Below are positions 24,970 to 33,864 of a DNA stretch of 37,972 bases, in pieces. The position numbers were made by a program, and so were the translations under genes. Position 1 is the stretch's first letter; the number at the start of each line of letters is the position of its first letter. Under the pieces are notes generated by a model. The model ran no database searches. It was not told the origin of the DNA and saw nothing but the letters and a program-made list of their open reading frames with translations. The stretch covers positions 1-37,972 of the forward strand of contig CABHOY010000001.1 of the NCBI GenBank assembly GCA_902168105.1, in the 5' to 3' direction. The DNA comes from an uncultured Flavihumibacter sp. Its GTDB lineage: Bacteria > Bacteroidota > Bacteroidia > Chitinophagales > Chitinophagaceae.

Positions 24970-26343
24970 ATGCAAACAGGATTAATCATAGAAGCAGCAG
25001 AAACATATGTTGCGAAGCAATACCAGGAACGTTCTCACCCTAACCTGGTGTATCATAATTTAGAACACACACAGCTGGTGGTTGCAGCAGCACAGCAGAT
25101 TGCAGCGCATTACAGGCTGGAGGACAATGAACTGCTGGTGGTATACGTTGCATGCTGGTTCCATGACCTTGGCTACCTGATGGGGGAAACGAAAATGCAC
25201 GAGGAGAAAGGTGCAGAGATGGCAAGGGAGTTCTTAAATATACAACAGATTCCAGAAAATGTACAACAACAGGTAACAGGCTGTATCATGGCTACAAAAA
25301 TGCCACAGAACCCCCAAAACCTGCTTGAGCAGATCGTGTGTGACGCTGACCTGTTCCATCTGGGTACAAAGGAATTTAAAGAACGCTCCCGTTTATTAAG
25401 GCAGGAAATGGAACTGACCACAGGTCATGAAATTTCCGGTGCTGCCTGGAACGCAGGTTCATTAAGGCTGCAGGAATCTCATCATTACTTTACAGCTTAC
25501 TGCAAGGCTTTATTGCAACAACAGAAAGAAGAAAACATCGAAAGGTTGAAAAGTAAATTAGAAAAACAGGAAGAAAAGGCACAGAAGAAAGAAAAAAAGG
25601 CCGCAAAGAAGGAGGCAGCAGCAACGGCCGATGATGTTATTATCGCATCTGATGAAATCATTGCAGCGCCTTCAGAAATTAAAGCGACGCCTGTTGTTGT
25701 AGCTGCCGTAAACGGTGATCCTTACGCAGCCCTGAAGGATGAGAGGGAAGAGAAGGAAGAGAAAAGCGGAAAGAAAAAGAAAGAAAAGGAAAAGGAGAAA
25801 GAACCTAAAATAGGAAGGGGTGTGGAAACAATGTTCCGTACCACCTCTACCAACCATATCCGCCTCAGCTCTATGGCCGATAGTAAGGCACATATCATGA
25901 TCTCGGTGAACTCTATCATTATTTCCGTAATACTCGGTGTATTGTTCCGGAGACTGGAAGATTACCCGAACCTGATCATACCTGCATTCATCTTTCTGCT
26001 GACAGGTGTGCTCACTATCATCTTCTCTGTACTGGCCACCCGTCCTAATGTTAATGTAGGAAGATTCACGAAAGATGATATCGACAGCAGAAAAACCAAC
26101 CTGCTCTTCTTCGGTAATTTCTTTGGAATGTCACTGGATGAGTATACCTGGGGTATGACGGAAATGATGAAGGATAATGACTACGTATACGGTAGCATGA
26201 TACAGGATATTTATCATCTTGGCGTGGTGCTGGGTAAGAAGTATAGACAATTACGCATTGCATATAACATCTTTATGTTCGGATTGATCATTTCCGTACT
26301 GGCATTCCTGATAGCTGCCCTATTTTTTCCGGTGAAGAACTAA
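24970..26343 (+). CDS. HD-domain protein fused to a Pycsar-type membrane effector domain
   Basis: A 457-residue fusion. Residues about 5-190 form an HD phosphohydrolase domain: HNLEHTQ (His29, His33), CWFHDLGYL (His65-Asp66), a later histidine at 77 and the DADLFHLG aspartate, so the metal site looks intact. A highly charged Lys/Glu linker (about 185-285) follows. The C-terminal part (about 285-457) resembles the Pycsar effector membrane domain: ETMFRTTSTNHIRLSSMADSKAHIMI, two hydrophobic helices, LLFFGNFFGM, a YxxMIQDIYHLGxVLGKKYRQLRIAYN stretch, and a last helix. In Pycsar defence such domains respond to cyclic pyrimidine nucleotides and damage the membrane. No cyclase gene is nearby. It is 2 nt upstream of ppk1, so it is translated as part of that operon. 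It may be a housekeeping relative and not a defence gene. Confidence 0.85.
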   Translation: MQTGLIIEAAETYVAKQYQERSHPNLVYHNLEHTQLVVAAAQQIAAHYRLEDNELLVVYVACWFHDLGYLMGETKMHEEKGAEMAREFLNIQQIPENVQQQVTGCIMATKMPQNPQNLLEQIVCDADLFHLGTKEFKERSRLLRQEMELTTGHEISGAAWNAGSLRLQESHHYFTAYCKALLQQQKEENIERLKSKLEKQEEKAQKKEKKAAKKEAAATADDVIIASDEIIAAPSEIKATPVVVAAVNGDPYAALKDEREEKEEKSGKKKKEKEKEKEPKIGRGVETMFRTTSTNHIRLSSMADSKAHIMISVNSIIISVILGVLFRRLEDYPNLIIPAFIFLLTGVLTIIFSVLATRPNVNVGRFTKDDIDSRKTNLLFFGNFFGMSLDEYTWGMTEMMKDNDYVYGSMIQDIYHLGVVLGKKYRQLRIAYNIFMFGLIISVLAFLIAALFFPVKN

Positions 26344-26345
26344 GC

Positions 26346-28430
26346 ATGAGTAATAAGACTATTTCAACAAGTGTTCCGCTGTATGACCGTGATCTTAGCT
26401 GGTTGTCGTTTAACTACAGGGTACTTTGCATGGCAAATGATGATCAGGTGCCTTTATATGAAAGGATCAAATTCCTTTCTATCTTCTCTTCCAATTTAGA
26501 TGAGTTTTTTCGTGTACGTATGCCCGCTATCCTGACGGTGAACAAACTGTTGCACCGTGATCCGGATGTTGCAGGCGAGGACATCCTATCTCAGGATACC
26601 CTGCCGGCAATACAGACAGAGATCAACAGACAGCTAACAGCGTTCGGACGTATATTAACAGGAGAGTTATTGCCTGCCCTGCGCGCCAACAATATACACC
26701 TGTACTACAACGAGCCATTACATGCATTACATATCGGGCATCTGCGGGAATATTTCCTGACACGGGTGCTCAGCTTCCTGCAGCCATTGTGGTTAAGGAA
26801 GAAGAAACCGGAAGAGGTGTTCCTGGAAAATAACCAGTTGTACCTTGTGATCTCCCTTTCGGAAGGTGGAGCTCCGGATATGCAGCAATATGCCCTGGTG
26901 AACATCCCCAGCGCGTCATTGCCCCGTTTTATAGAATTGCCTCCGCTGGATAATGTGTCTTACATTGCTATGCTGGACGATGTGATCAGGGAGAATATAG
27001 GGTTCCTGTTCCCTGGGTTTACCGTGAACGGTTGCTATAGTATCAAGATCACCCGGGATGCGGAAACAGATATGAACGAACTGGCCAGCGACATCCTTGA
27101 GCAGGTAGAGACGATGATCCAGAAAAGAGAACTGGGCATACCTACCCGCTTCCTGTACGATGCGGCTATGCCGGTGGTGTTACAGAAACTGTTGTCAGTT
27201 TACTTCCACATCCTGCCGGAAGAAATGGTAGAAGGTGGCCGTTATCATAACCTGAAGGATCTGAACGATCTGCCTATGCCGTTTAAATCGCCGGCCTTCA
27301 CTTATCCGAAACAGCCTTCCATAGAGGTACCTGCGCTGGAAAAGGCGCCCCGTTTGCTGGACGAAGTACTGAAGAGGGATATCCTGCTGCATGCACCTTA
27401 CCAGCGTTATGATTACATCCTGCGTTTCTTTAACGAAGCAGCAGTAGATCCGGCAGTACAGGAGATCTACATCACTCTGTACCGTATCGCTTCCAGTTCA
27501 CAGATCGCAAATGCTTTGATCAGCGCCGCCCGGAATGGTAAACAGGTAACGGTGTTCGTAGAGCTGAAAGCCCGTTTTGATGAAGCCAACAACATCCGCT
27601 GGGCTAAGAAAATGAAGGCCGCCGGCGTAAAGATCATATATAGTATTCCTGGTTTGAAAGTACACGCCAAGATCGCATTGGTAAAACGCCGTATAGGCTA
27701 TCATTGGGATTACATGGGCCTGATGGCTACCGGTAACTTCAATGAAACGACCGCACGGTTCTATACAGATCATGTACTAATGACCGCCCACCCGGGTATC
27801 ACGCAGGAACTTGAATTGTTGTTCCTGTACCTGCAGGCCAGGGAGCAACCGGGCAAATATAAGTTCCTTACCTTCCGGCACCTGCTGGTAGCGCAGTTTA
27901 ACCTGACGGACCGCTTTAAGGAACTAATAAAGCGTGAGATTGAAAATGCCCGCGCAGGTAAACCCGCAAAGATCACCATCAAGCTGAATAACCTGCAGGA
28001 GAAAGAGATGATCGCCAGTTTGTATGCCGCCAGCCAGGAAGGTGTACAGATCGATCTGATCGCCCGCAGTATCTGCTGTCTTGTGCCGGAACAACCGGAG
28101 AGCAGTAATATAAGGGTACGAAGAATAGTTGACCGTTACCTGGAACATGCCAGGGTCTTTATTTTCCATAACAACGGCAATGAAGAGGTCTATATGGGAT
28201 CGGCGGACTGGATGAACCGTAACCTGCACAGGCGTATCGAAGTTTGCTTTCCGGTATATGATCCGCAGTTACAGGAGCAGCTGAAAGAGATCATCAGGCT
28301 CCAGCTGGCAGATAATACGAACGCTGTAAAACTGGATGCCGATATACAGAACATCGAAATTGTTCCGGAAGAAGGCGCCGCTATCGTAAATGCGCAGCAG
28401 TCCATCTACCGGTATATACAGTCTTTGTAG
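26346..28430 (+). CDS. ppk1: Polyphosphate kinase 1
   Basis: Reversibly transfers the terminal phosphate of ATP to growing polyphosphate chains. The 694 residues fit PPK1. The N-terminal domain starts YDRDLSWLSFNYRVL and includes FLSIFSSNLDEFFRVRMP. The two phospholipase-D-like halves hold the catalytic histidines: His440 in KVHAKIAL (autophosphorylated) and His601 in LEHARVFIFHN. GNFNETTARFYTDH and GSADWMNRNLHRRIEVCFP are also present. It starts 2 nt after the HD-Pycsar fusion gene and is followed by the thioredoxin-like gene 16 nt on. The tight coupling links polyphosphate synthesis to an HD/membrane-effector protein, whose role in it is unknown. Confidence 0.97.
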   Translation: MSNKTISTSVPLYDRDLSWLSFNYRVLCMANDDQVPLYERIKFLSIFSSNLDEFFRVRMPAILTVNKLLHRDPDVAGEDILSQDTLPAIQTEINRQLTAFGRILTGELLPALRANNIHLYYNEPLHALHIGHLREYFLTRVLSFLQPLWLRKKKPEEVFLENNQLYLVISLSEGGAPDMQQYALVNIPSASLPRFIELPPLDNVSYIAMLDDVIRENIGFLFPGFTVNGCYSIKITRDAETDMNELASDILEQVETMIQKRELGIPTRFLYDAAMPVVLQKLLSVYFHILPEEMVEGGRYHNLKDLNDLPMPFKSPAFTYPKQPSIEVPALEKAPRLLDEVLKRDILLHAPYQRYDYILRFFNEAAVDPAVQEIYITLYRIASSSQIANALISAARNGKQVTVFVELKARFDEANNIRWAKKMKAAGVKIIYSIPGLKVHAKIALVKRRIGYHWDYMGLMATGNFNETTARFYTDHVLMTAHPGITQELELLFLYLQAREQPGKYKFLTFRHLLVAQFNLTDRFKELIKREIENARAGKPAKITIKLNNLQEKEMIASLYAASQEGVQIDLIARSICCLVPEQPESSNIRVRRIVDRYLEHARVFIFHNNGNEEVYMGSADWMNRNLHRRIEVCFPVYDPQLQEQLKEIIRLQLADNTNAVKLDADIQNIEIVPEEGAAIVNAQQSIYRYIQSL

Positions 28431-28446
28431 ACAGATAAATTAACGT

Positions 28447-28959
28447 ATGCAGAAATATTTATGGTTACCCATTGTGGTAATGATGTGTGCAATAGGATCA
28501 TTACATGCACAGGAAAAGCCCTACCTGGACCTCCAGCATATCTATGATCCCGGCGCCGATGCGGCTGCCGACCTGCTGAAGGCAGAACAACAGGCAGCTG
28601 CCAGTAATAAACATGTGCTGGTACAGATCGGTGGGAACTGGTGTATCTGGTGCAAGCGCTATTATAAGTTCGTTCGTGAAGATTCCACGCTGAACGCATT
28701 GACAGAGAAAAATTATGTGGTCTATCACCTGAATTATAGCAAAGAGAACAAGAACCTGCCGTTATTGAAACAACTCGGATATCCGCAGCGTTTTGGTTTT
28801 CCTGTAATGGTGATCCTGGATGCAAAAGGCAACAGGTTGCACACACAGAATTCCGCCCTGCTTGAATCGGCTGATACGTATGATAAGGAGAAGGTAGGCG
28901 ATATGCTGCAGCAGTGGTCACCACAGGCACTGAATCCCGCTCATTACACAAATCAATAA
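28447..28959 (+). CDS. Periplasmic thioredoxin-like protein
   Basis: A 170-residue thioredoxin-fold protein with an N-terminal signal peptide (about residues 1-22, ending LHAQ). The redox motif is WCIWC (Cys66, Cys69) in QIGGNWCIWCKRYYKF, and the cis-proline segment is GFPVMVILD. The fold resembles the thioredoxin_7/DUF255-type family, with an expected role in periplasmic disulfide reduction or cytochrome maturation; the partner is not shown. It lies 16 nt after ppk1 and 7 nt before the DUF4442 gene, inside the same plus-strand operon. Confidence 0.9.
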   Translation: MQKYLWLPIVVMMCAIGSLHAQEKPYLDLQHIYDPGADAAADLLKAEQQAAASNKHVLVQIGGNWCIWCKRYYKFVREDSTLNALTEKNYVVYHLNYSKENKNLPLLKQLGYPQRFGFPVMVILDAKGNRLHTQNSALLESADTYDKEKVGDMLQQWSPQALNPAHYTNQ

Positions 28960-28966
28960 AGCCACT

Positions 28967-29470
28967 ATGGAGCATCCCAACTTTCATCCAGCCGTCCGGT
29001 CATTCATTCGTTTTGCCAGACACCCGTTTAAGTTCTCCCTTTATCTTTTATGGAAATTGCCCATTGCCTGGCTGTCGGGTGTTAGATTGAAACAATTAGA
29101 AGAAGGGCAGTGTATTACAGTGGTGCCCTTTAAATGGTTATCACAGAATCCTTTCCGGTCTACTTATTTCGCCTGCCTGTCTATGGCCGCAGAGATGAGC
29201 ACCGGATTACTGGCGATGATGTATGTACGTGCAGCCGCCCCTAAACGTGTATCCATGCTGGTAACAGGCATGGAAGCGTCTTTTGTGAAAAAGGCAGTTG
29301 GCAAAACATGGTTCACCTGCCAGGAAGGAGCAGCCATACAAGCGGCAATAGCCCGTACAGCGGAGACGGGCGAGCCTGAAACAATCACAGTGAACAGTAT
29401 CGGGAAGAGCCTTGATGGCACAGTAATTGCCTCCTTCGCCATCACCTGGTCCTTCAAAGGAAAAGTATAG
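28967..29470 (+). CDS. DUF4442 hotdog-fold protein
   Basis: A 167-residue protein resembling the DUF4442 group of hotdog-fold proteins, relatives of PaaI-type thioesterases. Typical pieces are KWLSQNPFRSTYFACLSMAAEMSTGLLAM (the long hotdog helix) and ETITVNSIGKSLDGTVIASFAITWSFKGK (final strands). The N-terminal segment SLYLLWKLPIAWLSG is hydrophobic but lacks a cleavage site. An acyl-CoA thioesterase role is possible but no catalytic residue can be assigned with confidence. It is 7 nt after the thioredoxin gene and 40 nt before the metallo-beta-lactamase gene. Confidence 0.75.
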   Translation: MEHPNFHPAVRSFIRFARHPFKFSLYLLWKLPIAWLSGVRLKQLEEGQCITVVPFKWLSQNPFRSTYFACLSMAAEMSTGLLAMMYVRAAAPKRVSMLVTGMEASFVKKAVGKTWFTCQEGAAIQAAIARTAETGEPETITVNSIGKSLDGTVIASFAITWSFKGKV

Positions 29471-29510
29471 ACAGGATTAATTTTTACAGATCATCTTTCA
29501 AAAACACCAC

Positions 29511-30914
29511 ATGAAAATAGCATTTCACGGAGCGGCACGTACGGTTACAGGGTCTAAACACCTTATCTCGTTAAAGAATGGCAAAAAGGTCCTGCTGGAT
29601 TGCGGGATGTTTCAGGGAATGGGTAGAGAAACTGATGCTATGAATGAAGACTTCGGTTTTGATGCAGCTTCAGTTACACACCTGATCCTCTCTCACGCGC
29701 ATATTGATCACTCGGGACTGATACCATTACTTGTTAAAAGAGGGTTTAAGGGAAATATCTATTGTACGCCGGCTACCCGTGATCTGACAGAGATCCTGTT
29801 GCTCGATTCGGCCAAGATCCAGGAAGATGATGCGAAGTTCACCAATAAGAAGATGAGGAAGGAGGGGAAACCGGAAATAAGCCCCTTATATACCATTAGT
29901 GACGCGGAACGCAGTATCGGCGCTCTAAAGAAGGTAAACTATAAAAGCTGGTTCCGGATAGATGATGATGTGGAGGTATATTTCACGGATGCCGGGCACA
30001 TTATAGGAAGTGCAGCAGTGCATGTGCGCATCACCGAAGGCGGAAAGACCACACAGATCTCCTTCAGTGGAGATATCGGAAGGTATAATGACGCTATACT
30101 ACGATCCCCCGATATTTTTCCTCAGGCAGATTACATTCTGCTGGAATCTACCTATGGCAGCACCTTGCATGCGGAGGCCGTTCCTTCAGACGATATGCTG
30201 ATCAAATATATTCATGACACCTGTAAGGTGAAGAAAGGGAAACTGATCATTCCCGCCTTTAGTGTGGGCCGTACCCAGGAACTCCTGTATTCTCTGAACC
30301 GGGCGAGCCTGGACGGTAAACTGCCGAAGGTGGACATCTTTGTGGACAGTCCTTTATCCCGTGAAGCGACTGACGTAGTAAGGCATCATCCGGAGGTATT
30401 TAATAAAACGGTGGCGAAGCTGCTGGAAATCGATGATGATCCTTTTGACTTCCCGGGTTTACATTACATACAGACCGTGGATGAATCAAAGGCGCTGAAC
30501 TTCCGGGAAGAGCCCTGTGTGATCATTTCAGCTTCAGGTATGGCGGAAGCGGGCAGGGTGAAGCACCATATTGCCAATAACATTGCCGATAGCCGGAATA
30601 CGATCCTGATAGTGGGATATTGTGAGCCACAATCGTTAGGTGGTCGCCTGATGAGAGGAGCGAAGGAAGTATCTATCTACGGTACGCATTACGAGGTGAG
30701 GGCCGACGTTGGCGTCATCCGTTCTATGAGCGCTCATGGCGATTATGAGGACCTCAGTCAGTGGCTTTCCTGCCAGGACCCGAAAGAAGTGAAGAAGTTA
30801 TTCCTGGTACACGGAGAGTACGACGTACAGCAGATATTCCGTAACTGGTTGTTAAAGAAGGGATTTCAGGATATTGAGATACCGGAACGTCATTGGGAAG
30901 TTGGACTGGGATAA
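29511..30914 (+). CDS. Beta-CASP metallo-beta-lactamase RNase
   Basis: A 467-residue MBL-fold nuclease of the beta-CASP/RMMBL group. The metal motif SHAHIDHSG supplies His62, His64, Asp66 and His67; DAGHIIGSA and SFSGDIGR supply later ligands. The beta-CASP domain (about residues 210-390) includes IIPAFSVGRTQELLY and VIISASGMAEAGRVKHH. The C-terminal RMMBL segment has MSAHGDYEDL and LVHGEYDVQ. Homologues process mRNA 3' ends in archaea/eukaryotes, and the bacterial ones are probable RNases of less certain substrate. No signal peptide. Last gene of the HD-PycTM/ppk1 operon; the large hairpin at 30960-31063 lies downstream. Confidence 0.92.
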   Translation: MKIAFHGAARTVTGSKHLISLKNGKKVLLDCGMFQGMGRETDAMNEDFGFDAASVTHLILSHAHIDHSGLIPLLVKRGFKGNIYCTPATRDLTEILLLDSAKIQEDDAKFTNKKMRKEGKPEISPLYTISDAERSIGALKKVNYKSWFRIDDDVEVYFTDAGHIIGSAAVHVRITEGGKTTQISFSGDIGRYNDAILRSPDIFPQADYILLESTYGSTLHAEAVPSDDMLIKYIHDTCKVKKGKLIIPAFSVGRTQELLYSLNRASLDGKLPKVDIFVDSPLSREATDVVRHHPEVFNKTVAKLLEIDDDPFDFPGLHYIQTVDESKALNFREEPCVIISASGMAEAGRVKHHIANNIADSRNTILIVGYCEPQSLGGRLMRGAKEVSIYGTHYEVRADVGVIRSMSAHGDYEDLSQWLSCQDPKEVKKLFLVHGEYDVQQIFRNWLLKKGFQDIEIPERHWEVGLG

Positions 30915-30940
30915 TTTGTTCTGAATCCTGATACATCCTC

Positions 30941-31082
30941 TACTAAATGTCAATTAAATCAGGACTATACAAGGTTTATACAAGGCTTATCTTACGTTCA
31001 TCTTACGTCTTTGAACGTAAGATGAACGTAAGATAAGCCTTGTATAAACCTTGTATAGTCCTGGTATGATGCAGGTTTGGTA
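30941..31082. repeat. Perfect 49-bp inverted repeat built of 11-nt units
   Basis: Arms 30960-31008 and 31015-31063 are perfect complements over 49 bp around the 6-nt loop CTTTGA. The left arm divides into 11-mers: GACTATACAAG, GTTTATACAAG, GCTTATCTTAC and GTTCATCTTAC (30963-31006). Outside the perfect part, the next two 11-mers on each side still pair at about 14 of 22 bases, so the original arms were about 68 bp. It lies between convergent genes, and a conventional terminator follows at 31113-31158, so ordinary termination does not explain it. It has no coding potential or transposase nearby. Confidence 0.95.
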
Positions 31083-31112
31083 GAATTCAATTTACTGCTT
31101 ATTAATAAAGTT

Positions 31113-31158
31113 AAAAAGAAAAGGGGCTCGTCTCAGACGAACCCCTTTTTCTTTTAAT
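31113..31158. terminator. Bidirectional terminator after the M1 peptidase
   Basis: Hairpin AAGGGGCTCGTCT / AGACGAACCCCTT (2-nt internal mismatch) with T-rich flanks in both directions. Its right flank overlaps the peptidase stop codon. Confidence 0.88.
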
Positions 31159-33688
31159 TCTTCAGCTCAGTGGCTACTTTCTTCATATAATCACTTTGCT
31201 TTAGCAAACCCGTTTTTTTATCGGGGCTGGCTAGAGCCGCTTTTTCTTCTTTGTTCCGGGCGATAGGCTGCAGGAGGCTTACCAGGTAATTGTTGACCAT
31301 CTTGTTATTGAACAGGAGGGCCATCTGTTTGATGTCTTCCACGCCTTTCAGCACTTCGTCAGTATCATCTACGATACCCAGGATACCCAGGTATTGGATA
31401 GCAGCGTCCAGTTTATCCTGACCGCTGGCTTCATTAAAGGTTTTGGCAAAGAAAGCGATATCTTCTTCATTACCTTTCTGGGCGTAAATAGATACGATCG
31501 CGTTGCTCAATGCACCTTTGGAGTCCTTTTCCATCTGTTTGGCCAGTGTATAGCCTTTTTCCAGGTCAAGGGCGCCCAGGCTTTCCAGGGCGGCGCCGGC
31601 AGCAGCATAAGAGCGGTCTTTTGCAGCAGCTTCAAAGATCGGCGTCAGTTTAACATCTTTCAGAGAACCCAGCTGGGTCAGTGCAGCAGCACGTACGGTA
31701 GCATTATCGTCCTTTTTCGCCAATTCCTGCAGGGTGGTCAGTGTAGCTGTTTTAACCGCAGGATCGGTCATTTTCAGGCCGTTGATGGCCAGGGCACGCA
31801 GGCCGTAGAATTTATCTTTCAGCGCGGCAGTTATTACTTTCAGCGCAGCCGGATTGGTGCTCTGTTCTTTCAGACAGGCTTCGATAGCCTCCCGGCTGTG
31901 CAGGTATTCCGGAGCGTGGGTATACTGGAAGATATATGAGTTGATGTCCCGGTTTTCTTTCTTAACGGCCAGCAGTACTTTATCACCGTCGAAGTTAACC
32001 AGGTCAGGTTTTACTTCGGACGGCAGGGTGAAGGTGCTTACTTTATCAAAGATGGTTACCTGGTGGCGTACTTTTTTGCCGCCGGCATAAATGTCGATAG
32101 CTACAGGCAGTTGGAAGATCTTATCGCCCTGCTGTTGTTCTACTGTAACCGTCACCGTTTTAGCGGCTTCATTATAGCTGGATTTGATATCCAGAACAGG
32201 GTAGCCCTGTCCGAAGTACCATTGGTTAAAGAACCAGTTCAGGTCCTGACCACTTACCTCTTCAAAAGCGAGACGCAGCTGATGCGCTTCAGCAGCCTTG
32301 AAGGCGTTTGTTTTCAAGTACAGGTTCAGTGATTTGAAGAAGGCGCTGTCGCCAACTACGTTACGCAGCATGTTCAGGATACGGCCACCTTTCTGGTAGC
32401 TGATCGCGTCGAACATATCTTCTTTATCATGATAGTGGAAACGCACCAGGTCTCTGTCGCCGGAGTACTGGGCAAATTTCTGGTAGCTCTGCATCGCTTT
32501 ATACGAGTGATCGTCAGCCGCGTCTTTACCATATTTGTGCGCCATCCAGAGATATTCGCTGTAGTCGGCAAAAGACTCGTTCAGCGTCAGGTTGCTCCAT
32601 GATTCAGCTGTTACGAGGTCGCCGAACCAGTGGTGGAACAGCTCGTGCGCAACAACCGCTTCGTTATAGTTATTATTATCCAGCAGTTCACGGTCAGTTT
32701 TCTGAAGGAAGTCGCCGTGAATAGTAGCGGTGGTATTCTCCATTGCACCAGACACATAATCCCTTACAACTACCTGTGAGTATTTTGCCCATGGATAATC
32801 GTATCCGAGAATATTGGAGTAGAAGGTGAGCATTTCGGGCGTATTACCGAAAATAGCCTTTGCATAAGGCGCGTATGCCTTTTCCACATAATAGTTCACC
32901 TCTTTTCCTTTCCATTGGTCTTTAACGATAGCAAAGTCGCCTACTGCCATCATGAACAGGTAAGGAGAGTGGGGGAGGTCCATCTTCCAGTAGTCGGTAC
33001 GGGTGCCGTCTGTATTGTTCTTCTGGCTCATCAGCTTACCGTTGGAGAGCGTAACGTATTTCTTATCTACTGTTATGCTGATCTCTTCTGTGGTTTTCTG
33101 AGCAGTACGATCGATGGTAGGGAACCAGGCGGAGGCGGATTCTGTTTCGCCCTGTGTCCAGATCTGTACCGGTTTATTCTTTACGCTGCTGTCGGGATTG
33201 ATGAAGTACAGGCCTTTAGCATCTGTAATGGCAGCGCTGCCGGCTGATTTCACCTCGTCGGGACGGGCGACGTAGTCTATATATACAACGAAAGACTCTG
33301 TTCTCTGATAGGGCTTGTCCAGGGCGATGTGGAGCTGCAGGCTATCGTACTGGAATTTGAGGGGAATGTTCTTTCCACCTTTAACAATAGCTACCTGTTT
33401 GATGTCCATTGCTTTAGCATCCAGTGTGAGGGAGTCGGTCTTATAAAAATGAGGTTTGAGGGTGAGCCAGGCTTTACCTATTAGATACCTTTTAGCGTAA
33501 TCAAAGCGAACATCCAGTTTGGTATGTACCAGGTCATGCACTTTTGTTGAGGTGGCGCGATAGATTTTAAGGGAGGGATCTTCCTGCTGTGAGGGGGCTT
33601 GCTGAGCCGCAACAGGGGTAACATAAATTATCCCCGTAAGACTTGCGAACAGTACACTTTTGAGCGTGTGCTTCAAAGGTTTGAACAT
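31154..33688 (-). CDS. Secreted M1-family aminopeptidase with HEAT-like C-terminus
   Basis: An 844-residue zinc aminopeptidase of family M1, which removes N-terminal residues from peptides. A signal peptide (about residues 1-28, ending PVAAQ) indicates export to the periplasm or outer membrane. The substrate-anchoring motif is GAMEN, and the zinc site is HELFH (His348, Glu349, His352) followed 18 residues later by Glu371 in NESFADYSEY, the exact family spacing. The C-terminal third (about 590-780) has alpha-helical repeats rich in ALxxLGxL patterns (KTATLTTLQELAKKDDNATVRAAALTQLG), consistent with HEAT-like repeats. It is a single-gene unit divergent from the biotin carrier gene. Confidence 0.95.
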   Translation of the reverse strand: MFKPLKHTLKSVLFASLTGIIYVTPVAAQQAPSQQEDPSLKIYRATSTKVHDLVHTKLDVRFDYAKRYLIGKAWLTLKPHFYKTDSLTLDAKAMDIKQVAIVKGGKNIPLKFQYDSLQLHIALDKPYQRTESFVVYIDYVARPDEVKSAGSAAITDAKGLYFINPDSSVKNKPVQIWTQGETESASAWFPTIDRTAQKTTEEISITVDKKYVTLSNGKLMSQKNNTDGTRTDYWKMDLPHSPYLFMMAVGDFAIVKDQWKGKEVNYYVEKAYAPYAKAIFGNTPEMLTFYSNILGYDYPWAKYSQVVVRDYVSGAMENTTATIHGDFLQKTDRELLDNNNYNEAVVAHELFHHWFGDLVTAESWSNLTLNESFADYSEYLWMAHKYGKDAADDHSYKAMQSYQKFAQYSGDRDLVRFHYHDKEDMFDAISYQKGGRILNMLRNVVGDSAFFKSLNLYLKTNAFKAAEAHQLRLAFEEVSGQDLNWFFNQWYFGQGYPVLDIKSSYNEAAKTVTVTVEQQQGDKIFQLPVAIDIYAGGKKVRHQVTIFDKVSTFTLPSEVKPDLVNFDGDKVLLAVKKENRDINSYIFQYTHAPEYLHSREAIEACLKEQSTNPAALKVITAALKDKFYGLRALAINGLKMTDPAVKTATLTTLQELAKKDDNATVRAAALTQLGSLKDVKLTPIFEAAAKDRSYAAAGAALESLGALDLEKGYTLAKQMEKDSKGALSNAIVSIYAQKGNEEDIAFFAKTFNEASGQDKLDAAIQYLGILGIVDDTDEVLKGVEDIKQMALLFNNKMVNNYLVSLLQPIARNKEEKAALASPDKKTGLLKQSDYMKKVATELKN

Positions 33689-33832
33689 GATGATAATCTG
33701 ATTTTGATACGAAATAACAGGTTTTATCAGATATAATTGTGATCAGAGCTGTTAATGTTAACTAAATCATGATAATTGGCTATAAATCGGGATCATTCGC
33801 AAGGCCCGCGTCCGGTAAGTGTTTAAAAGTGT

Positions 33833-33840
33833 TATTTTTG
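33833..33840 (+). promoter_or_regulatory. -7 element before the biotin carrier gene
   Basis: TATTTTTG matches TAnnTTTG and lies 24 nt before the ATG at 33865. No clear TTTG lies at the right distance upstream. Confidence 0.4.
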
Positions 33841-33864
33841 TCGCAGTCCAGTTAAAACCATGTT

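Noticed and set aside
24970..26343. A complete Pycsar defence system
   Set aside because: Only an effector-like domain is present; no pyrimidine cyclase gene lies in the neighbourhood, and the next genes are metabolic.
30960..31063. A CRISPR array or insertion-sequence end
   Set aside because: The units are contiguous 11-mers without spacers, the structure is palindromic, and no cas gene or transposase is nearby.
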